The notes below the pieces were generated by a model that did not search any database, was not told the DNA's origin, and was given only the letters and a program-made list of their open reading frames with translations. A stretch of DNA of 36,589 nucleotides from Holosporales bacterium (GTDB lineage Bacteria > Pseudomonadota > Alphaproteobacteria > BNTO01): NCBI GenBank assembly GCA_031257795.1, contig JAIRNW010000041.1:1-36589 (forward strand), read 5' to 3'. Below, piece by piece: positions 31,323-36,589 of this stretch (position 1 is its first letter; every line of letters begins with the position of its first letter). Made by a program: the position numbers and the translations under genes.

Positions 31323-31487
31323 TATACCCAGTCACCAAAAGAATTGCGAGCAGGAGACATATAATATAGGCGAAGAGCTATACTCTACGCACTGCTCGAG
31401 CCGAGCAATCTCGAGCTCCCGGCAAAGTCGCAAACTTTGCTGTGGTACCGTTCGACGAACTCGCAATCTTTCGGTGACGGTGGATAG
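31323..31487 (+). repeat. Palindromic repeat element P (arm type 2)
   Basis: A long-form copy. TATACCCAGTCACCAAAAGA then ATTGCGAGC pairs with CTCGCAATCTTTCGGTGACG then GTGGATA. The core has a diverged middle (GGAGACATATAATATAGG) but keeps GGCAAAGTCGCAAACTTTG and GTTCGACGAACTCGC. It lies 124 bases before the start assigned to the Sel1-like gene and probably within its 5' leader. Confidence 0.85.
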
Positions 31488-31611
31488 CGGCAAAAAAAAT
31501 GTAGGAAAAAACTACGACAGGCGGGTACAGTGCGAGACGAACTCATCAAGCTATGTATCAGAGACGCACCGACGTAAGCGTTTCATTCCTGGTTTCAGCT
31601 GTTTAATTTCG

Positions 31612-33903
31612 ATGATCCTTGTTGCAATGAGCAGTAGTTCATCATGGAGTGCACGTCGCCTTGCCCAAGCCCCTGCACATCCAGCGCCTGTTACAACGCT
31701 GGCTGCCCTGTACTCTCAGCTGCAAGAGGCTATGCAACAAGGTCTTACGAATTGGACGCCTGAGTTGGAACAGATGATACGAGTGGCTTTATCACAAGAT
31801 AATGGTTCAATTCCGCCTGATGCGAGACGTCTAATGCAAAGGGTTTTACAAGTAGGTGTGCCTGCAGATAGCGCCCCTTTGGTTGCTATGCTTGCAGTTG
31901 CAATTGATGTTAACTACAATTTTGGTAGATTGTCGCATCTAGCAGCTCAATACTTAGACATACAAAAGGGAAAGAAAGTAGACAAAAAAAACAAGGAATA
32001 TTCTGTCGCTAGTTTCATAGTAGATAAAGAGGCCCCGCAACATATTGTGGGTATGATGCGGCTGGTTATAAGCACCCCTGAATTGGCTGAAATGCTGACA
32101 AGTACTGCCGACAGTTTTAATGAGACAATCTATTTTAAATTTGATCCGCATCGAGCACTTGTTATTGCTATAATGGAGCACAGAGTAAGTACGTTGTTCC
32201 TGGAATGCGCCGCTATTCTGTCGTCACGGTGCAAAGAACTAGATTTGGCGCAAAAATTCATAGATATGGCAACCCAACGTGGAGTTAGCTCACGAAATCA
32301 TCTAGAGATATTGAGTCCATATTGTCCTGAAGCAAAAATATTATTGGCTGGCCCTAGCGAACTAGCGCTAGTGCAGACGCAGTATAGAAACGCGTTGGAT
32401 AAAGACGTCGGATTTAACACCATCCCACATGTCCCATGCCTGAGCAGTATGCTTCGCACAGCTCAACTAAATCGATTCTTTGTTCCGGGGGAATCGTCGC
32501 TACTGCTACGGGAAGGAGCTCAAGAAGCCGGGATAGTATATCCTAGTGGCATTGCGCAGCAGCTATGTTTTGAGACGTCTGCCTGGTGGTTGTCGCAACA
32601 AAATGATCCTGCACTACAAGAGTTTGCGTTGAGGTTGATGCTTGTTGGTGCGCCACACTCCACGAGGCTAAGACGTGAACATGCTTTGCTACTCTTGACA
32701 CTTGGAAGGCCCTCCGAGATCTCCCCAGAAGCACTTGAATGGTTGTTTTATCAAGCACAAGAAGGTGATGTCTTATCGCTTGACGTATTGGCAGAATTTG
32801 CATTCGTAACGCACCACACAATTTCGTGTGATATTGCTACGCGTTTTCGTGAGGTCATTAGCCGGCATAAGGTCATCTGTCCCCCTAAAATACTAATAGT
32901 CGCCGGGCATTGTTTCGGATGCGGACGTTTGGAGATCAGAAACCTCCCCTTCGCTATAGAGTGTTTGTGTCTAGCCTGGTCAAAATCGCCTTCTGTGATG
33001 GTAGGATTGTCTCTTGCAGAGCTGTCGATCACAAATGGCGACCGTTCAGGATTGGACATTGTAACACGTTACGCAGACGAAAGAGATCCTACGGCACAAT
33101 CCATGCTTGGATCGCTTTACTTTTATGGGGATCAACGCATACAGTTTCTCTCCAATCCACCAGAAGCATTTCGTCTGTTAAGTGAATCTGCGGAGCAAGG
33201 AGATAAGGAGGCAGTGCTCCTTTTAGGGCTGAGTCTCGCTTTTGGTTACGGAACGAGTGTTGACATAACATCCGCGATAAATCGTCTTCAACAATTAACA
33301 GTGGATATGACTGAACCTGAACAGCCAGATATGTCTCAAAGCGAAATCGAAGCAATAACTGAAACTTCTGATCCAGAATCTCTGCTAAGATATGGTGTAA
33401 TGCTTCGAAGACAAGGGGATACGCGTGCATTACAATTCATTGTGCAGAGTGTGTCACGAGGATGCCCAGACGCTATTGTGATTATCTCGGACTTTCTCCT
33501 AATGGGCGTTGAACAATGGATGGCGGGAGGATGTCCAGACTTTTCACGAGATGGAAACACAATACTTAGCAATCTTGGTAACGACCACGACCAACCATTA
33601 GAATATGAACAATTAATGCGCTACCTCGCTCAAGTTGGTAGTTCGTTCCGTACAGAAACACCACCAGCGAATGTTGTCTCGATCGCGTTATATTTGTACT
33701 TTTACGCGGCTTGTCAACACAAATTGACCGCAATAAAACGAATAATCGCATTTTTACGGATTATTCAGGCTCCTGCTCCTCCTGGGGGATACAGTAGCAA
33801 TAGGGCAGAGGCGATGTTCCACAGCGTTATAGAGCGTATCGGGCGAGATGGAACCCGCTCGCGCTTCCTGTCTATGGTGAGTGCGTCTCTAAGACCCCGT
33901 TGA
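31612..33903 (+). CDS. Large Sel1/TPR-like repeat protein, function unknown
   Basis: 763 residues from the ATG at 31612. The frame is open further back to 31291, through repeat element P, but no in-frame ATG, GTG or TTG lies between the element and 31612. Just upstream the frame reads RRKRFIPGFSCLISMILVAM, which looks like a signal peptide core, so the true start may be a rare codon a little earlier. The protein is all-helical with Sel1-like units: DPTAQSMLGSLYFYGDQ, AFRLLSESAEQGDKEAVLLL then GLSLAFGYGTS (about residues 490-545), and weaker ones at 380-400 and 595-625. Sel1 repeats are protein-binding scaffolds. The stop codon TGA (33901-33903) lies inside the arm of repeat element Q. No enzymatic motif is seen. 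Confidence 0.7.
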   Translation: MILVAMSSSSSWSARRLAQAPAHPAPVTTLAALYSQLQEAMQQGLTNWTPELEQMIRVALSQDNGSIPPDARRLMQRVLQVGVPADSAPLVAMLAVAIDVNYNFGRLSHLAAQYLDIQKGKKVDKKNKEYSVASFIVDKEAPQHIVGMMRLVISTPELAEMLTSTADSFNETIYFKFDPHRALVIAIMEHRVSTLFLECAAILSSRCKELDLAQKFIDMATQRGVSSRNHLEILSPYCPEAKILLAGPSELALVQTQYRNALDKDVGFNTIPHVPCLSSMLRTAQLNRFFVPGESSLLLREGAQEAGIVYPSGIAQQLCFETSAWWLSQQNDPALQEFALRLMLVGAPHSTRLRREHALLLLTLGRPSEISPEALEWLFYQAQEGDVLSLDVLAEFAFVTHHTISCDIATRFREVISRHKVICPPKILIVAGHCFGCGRLEIRNLPFAIECLCLAWSKSPSVMVGLSLAELSITNGDRSGLDIVTRYADERDPTAQSMLGSLYFYGDQRIQFLSNPPEAFRLLSESAEQGDKEAVLLLGLSLAFGYGTSVDITSAINRLQQLTVDMTEPEQPDMSQSEIEAITETSDPESLLRYGVMLRRQGDTRALQFIVQSVSRGCPDAIVIISDFLLMGVEQWMAGGCPDFSRDGNTILSNLGNDHDQPLEYEQLMRYLAQVGSSFRTETPPANVVSIALYLYFYAACQHKLTAIKRIIAFLRIIQAPAPPGGYSSNRAEAMFHSVIERIGRDGTRSRFLSMVSASLRPR

Positions 33904-34064
33904 CATAAGATTTAAATTGAGGATTTTTCAGGAGCCTCGAAGCGCAGAAGCGCAGCGTACTTATGGTACGTGAGCATTCGAGCGGTACCGGGCTCCCTGC
34001 AAAGTCGCAGACTTTGCTGTGGCGTCGACTCGACGAACTCCCAAATTTTTTATGGCTGGATCAC
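33893..34064 (+). repeat. Chimeric palindromic repeat element Q between convergent genes
   Basis: The left end GACCCCGTTGACATAAGATT then TAAATTGA is type 1. The right end GAACTCCCAAATTTTTTATG then GCTGGATCAC is type 2, so the two arms do not pair with each other. The core is long-form (GTACTTATGGTACGTGAGC, GCAAAGTCGCAGACTTTG, GTCGACTCGACGAAC). The left arm contains the stop of the Sel1-like gene. The right end contains the stop of the convergent helicase gene. Confidence 0.82.
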
Positions 34065-36301
34065 AAGTCGTGCGCGGTTCTTGCCTCACCAGCAACCAAC
34101 CTCTGCTGCAAGCAAGTGTTCCTATTCATCACGCAATTGTTTTTCACGGCCCTTCCCATTGCCTGTTTGCTCCCGATCACCACAACCAACTTCCTACCGC
34201 GGGTTATCCCAGTGTATATCAAATTCCTCTGCAGCATAATATGGTGCGCAAGCGTCAACGGAATGATGACTGCCGGAAATTCAGAGCCCTGGCTCTTATG
34301 TATGGAAATCGCATAAGACAACACAAGCTCATCCAGATCATGATAGTCATAACGAACATTACTTCCGTCTATATTAATGATTACCTCTTGTTCCTCCAGG
34401 TCTATCCCTTTTATGACGCCGATATCTCCATTGAAAACGCCTTTGTCGTAGTTGTTCTTGATTTGCATAACCTTATCCCCCACACGAAACCTCTTCCCTC
34501 CTCGCTGAATCTCGCTCCCATTCGGGTTCAACGTCTGTTGCAGCAATTCATTGAGGTTCCCCGTTCCAACAAGCCCTTTGTGCATCGGCGTCAAGACCTG
34601 AATGTCGTTGATCCGATCGTACGCAAACTTCTCAGGAATGCGCTTCGCAATCAGATACACAATCTTGCGGCACATCGCATTTTGATCTTCCTCTGGCATA
34701 AAGAAAAAGTCCGTCCCCTCAGAGTTCTCCAGGTTTGGAGTGATTCCATTAACTATATTGTGCGCATTAACGATGATTGCGGACTTCCTGGCTTGCCGAA
34801 AAATTTCATTCAACTCTACAACCTTAACAACTCCGGCCTTTATTATATCAGCCAGCACGTTCCCCGGCCCAACTGACGGCAGCTGGTGCGTATCACCAAC
34901 AATTATCAACGTGGCGTGCAGTGGGATCGCCGCCAGCAGCGAATGCATCAGAAGCGTATCAACCATGGACGCTTCGTCGAGTATCAAAAAATCGCAATCA
35001 AGCGGATTCTTTTCACAGCGCACAAACTCCGCCCCAACGGAACTACACTCCAGCAGACGGTGGATCGTTCTTGCGGGGCGCCCCGTCGCCTCTGCCATTC
35101 GCTTGGCGGCGCGCCCGGTTGGGGCGGTGAGGTGGATTTTGTCGGTTGAGCAAGACAGGATATTCAAGATCGCGCGGATAATCGTTGTCTTTCCAGTTCC
35201 TGGGCTCCCAGTGATCACGAGGACTTTCTGCTCTAAAGCCGCCTCAACAGCCTCAATCTGCTTGGCGGCCAGCTCTATCGCTAGCTTTTGCTGAACCCAA
35301 TCGATCGGCGACTCGTGTCCCTCCCCGGCCTTCTCCCTCCATTTCTCCAATAAAAACCCGCTTTGCCGTTCAGCGCTACAGAGAGCGCGGATTTTCTCGG
35401 CGATTTGCAACTCAGCGATATAGTAGTTTTTCAGAAAAGCTGCCAGAATTTTGCAGCCATTTACGTGGATTGACTCAATCACTATTTTCTTCATCCGCAC
35501 AAGCCGCCCGAGCGCATCGTGCAAGACGTCGACGTTAATGTTCAGCATTTCTTTGCCCTTTTGAATCAGCTCTTCAACGGGATAAAAAGTGTGCCCCTCA
35601 ACTGTGATTTCTTGTAGAGCGAACAAAAGGCCGGCCTCCGCTCGCATCACGGATTCCGCGTCTATTCCGATCTGCTTGGCGATTTTATCCGCCGTTACAA
35701 ACCCTATGCCCCAAATGTCATAAGAGAGCCTGTACGGGTTGTTTTGAACCACGGCAATCGAGTTATTCCCGTATTTCTTGTAGATTTTGGCCGCAAAGGT
35801 CGTGCTGACCCCGTGGTCCTGCAAAAAAATCATGATCGACCGTATTTCCTTTTGCTCGTGCCAGGCTTCCTCGATCAGGCGCACCCTGTGTTCCCCAAGG
35901 CCTGGAATCTTCAAGAGGGAATCCGCGGATTCGTCTATGACGTCCAGTGTTTTCTCTCCGAACTCGCGCACTATCTTGCGCGCGATATGCGGCCCTATTC
36001 CTTTGATGAGGCCGGAGCCGAGGTATTTCTCGATGCCGCGAGAGGACGACGGAACGGGGCACAAGCACGACGAGACCTTGAATTGCTTGCCAAACTTGGG
36101 GTGCTCGGTCCACTCGCCCTTCAGCTCAAGCATGCTACCCGGGGAGGCTTGGATATTGCCAACTATCGTGACTGGGCCGTTGATGCCGTGGACCTTTACT
36201 TTTGCGATAGTGTAGCTGTTTGCCTCGTTGGTAAAAGTGATCCTCTCCAAAATCCCCCTTAGCGTCTCTGATTTTGTTTCATTACTAACATTATCTGCCA
36301 T
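34061..36301 (-). CDS. recD2: RecD2-type ATP-dependent DNA helicase
   Basis: 746 residues from the ATG at 36301, which gives the usual RecD2 length. An open frame continues 61 codons further into a repeat remnant. It has an N-terminal OB-like region (LRGILERITFTNEANSYTIA). Helix-hairpin-helix repeats follow (GIGPHIARKIVREFGEKTLD, IPGLGEHRVRLIEEAW). The helicase core has Walker A GSPGTGKTT near residue 364, Walker B LILDEASMVD near 443, GDTHQLPSVGPGNVL and FRQARKS. The SH3-like insert is followed by SYAISIHKSQGSEFPAVIIP and YTGITRGRKLVVVIG. Superfamily 1B 5'-3' helicases of this type act in DNA repair without RecBC. The last codons lie at the end of repeat element Q. Confidence 0.93.
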   Translation of the reverse strand: MADNVSNETKSETLRGILERITFTNEANSYTIAKVKVHGINGPVTIVGNIQASPGSMLELKGEWTEHPKFGKQFKVSSCLCPVPSSSRGIEKYLGSGLIKGIGPHIARKIVREFGEKTLDVIDESADSLLKIPGLGEHRVRLIEEAWHEQKEIRSIMIFLQDHGVSTTFAAKIYKKYGNNSIAVVQNNPYRLSYDIWGIGFVTADKIAKQIGIDAESVMRAEAGLLFALQEITVEGHTFYPVEELIQKGKEMLNINVDVLHDALGRLVRMKKIVIESIHVNGCKILAAFLKNYYIAELQIAEKIRALCSAERQSGFLLEKWREKAGEGHESPIDWVQQKLAIELAAKQIEAVEAALEQKVLVITGSPGTGKTTIIRAILNILSCSTDKIHLTAPTGRAAKRMAEATGRPARTIHRLLECSSVGAEFVRCEKNPLDCDFLILDEASMVDTLLMHSLLAAIPLHATLIIVGDTHQLPSVGPGNVLADIIKAGVVKVVELNEIFRQARKSAIIVNAHNIVNGITPNLENSEGTDFFFMPEEDQNAMCRKIVYLIAKRIPEKFAYDRINDIQVLTPMHKGLVGTGNLNELLQQTLNPNGSEIQRGGKRFRVGDKVMQIKNNYDKGVFNGDIGVIKGIDLEEQEVIINIDGSNVRYDYHDLDELVLSYAISIHKSQGSEFPAVIIPLTLAHHIMLQRNLIYTGITRGRKLVVVIGSKQAMGRAVKNNCVMNRNTCLQQRLVAGEARTAHDL

Positions 36302-36348
36302 GCTCAAATATTGGTCAGAATTGCGTTCCGCCTGTATTGTATCACGGT

Positions 36349-36377
36349 TTATATACTCAACCACCGAAAGTTTGAGG
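36349..36377 (+). repeat. Solo arm (type 2) upstream of recD2
   Basis: TATATACTCAACCACCGAAA then GTTTGAGGG resembles the type-2 left arm. It is followed immediately by another arm at 36379, so two family ends are joined here without a core between them. Confidence 0.5.
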
Positions 36378-36378
36378 G

Positions 36379-36512
36379 CTATCCAGACACCAAAGGAATT
36401 GCGAGCAGGAAACGTCGCACGCGGTGAAGCTAACGCATCTGTTTCTTTTGTACAAGTTATTTGGCAGCACAGCTCAACACCCAACGCATCTCAAGAACTC
36501 CCACAATTGGTG
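36379..36512 (+). repeat. Degenerate palindromic repeat element R
   Basis: CTATCCAGACACCAAAGGAA then TTGCGAGCAGGAAACGTCGC matches the type-2 left arm and start of the core. The centre is unlike other copies. CAAGAACTCCCACAATTGGT near 36491 resembles a decayed right arm (GACGAACTCGCAATT..). It is probably an old copy upstream of recD2. Confidence 0.45.
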
Positions 36513-36589
36513 TACAAAACAAGTCCCAACAAATATACCGTTCATTGCTCTCAATCCTCGCTGAAGTAAAGATTTTTTAGACCTTCGTT

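Noticed and set aside
34019..34876. 285-codon plus-strand open frame
   Set aside because: Antisense to the 3' half of recD2, whose helicase motifs are unmistakable; it begins inside repeat element Q.
34061..36484. Longer RecD2 start at 36484
   Set aside because: The extra 61 codons run through repeat remnants; starting at 36301 gives normal RecD2 length and N-terminus.

Overview
The window is a 36.6 kb piece of a bacterial chromosome that carries the complete str-S10-spc-alpha ribosomal protein supercluster, followed by a short run of housekeeping genes. The gene order is rpsL-rpsG-fusA-tuf-rpsJ, then S10, spc with adk after secY, and alpha with rpoA-rplQ. The long zinc-free S14 and the protein sequences (S3, S12, L17, RpoA starting near IEKNWQEL) point to an alphaproteobacterium. 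The ankyrin and Sel1-type proteins, frequent non-ATG starts and dense palindromic repeats suggest a host-associated lineage of the Holosporales/Rickettsiales grade. That placement is inference, not a database result.

Layout. 1-1473: ankyrin-repeat protein, where rpoBC would be usual upstream of rpsL. 1474-2127: terminator-like hairpin, two repeat elements, a DnaA-box-like 9-mer and a probable promoter. 2128-22568: translation supercluster, all on +. 22723-27395 (+): accB, infC, secG, pyrG, pgsA. 27448-30412 (-): aroK-serS-secreted unknown protein, read from a good promoter at about 30517-30546. 30702-30774 (+): tRNA-Thr(CGT) with its own promoter. 31612-33903 (+): large Sel1-like protein of unknown function. 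34061-36301 (-): RecD2-type helicase.

The most striking structure is a family of palindromic elements, mostly 110-190 bp: 18 recognisable copies plus three solo ends. They share a core (GGAGACACGGAGCGCAGAAG ... GTACTTATGGTACGTGAGC ... GACGAAC) in either orientation. Each core is enclosed by long inverted arms of at least three sequence types. Arms of one copy match each other better than they match other copies. Two copies have 3-bp direct repeats at their borders. They occupy most of the larger intergenic gaps, including seven gaps inside the ribosomal supercluster counting the rpsL leader, and often overlap or supply stop codons of neighbouring genes.

Other notable points: ribosomal protein S3 carries a roughly 220-residue Gly/Arg/Asp-rich tail. 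IF3 (infC) has no ATG/GTG/TTG start that would keep its N-terminus, only ATA codons behind a good Shine-Dalgarno. S12 naturally has Arg at position 43, the streptomycin-resistance residue. A strong intrinsic-terminator-like hairpin sits between rpsL and rpsG. The 3' end of rpsK has a tandem duplication. S5 and SecG have long acidic tails.
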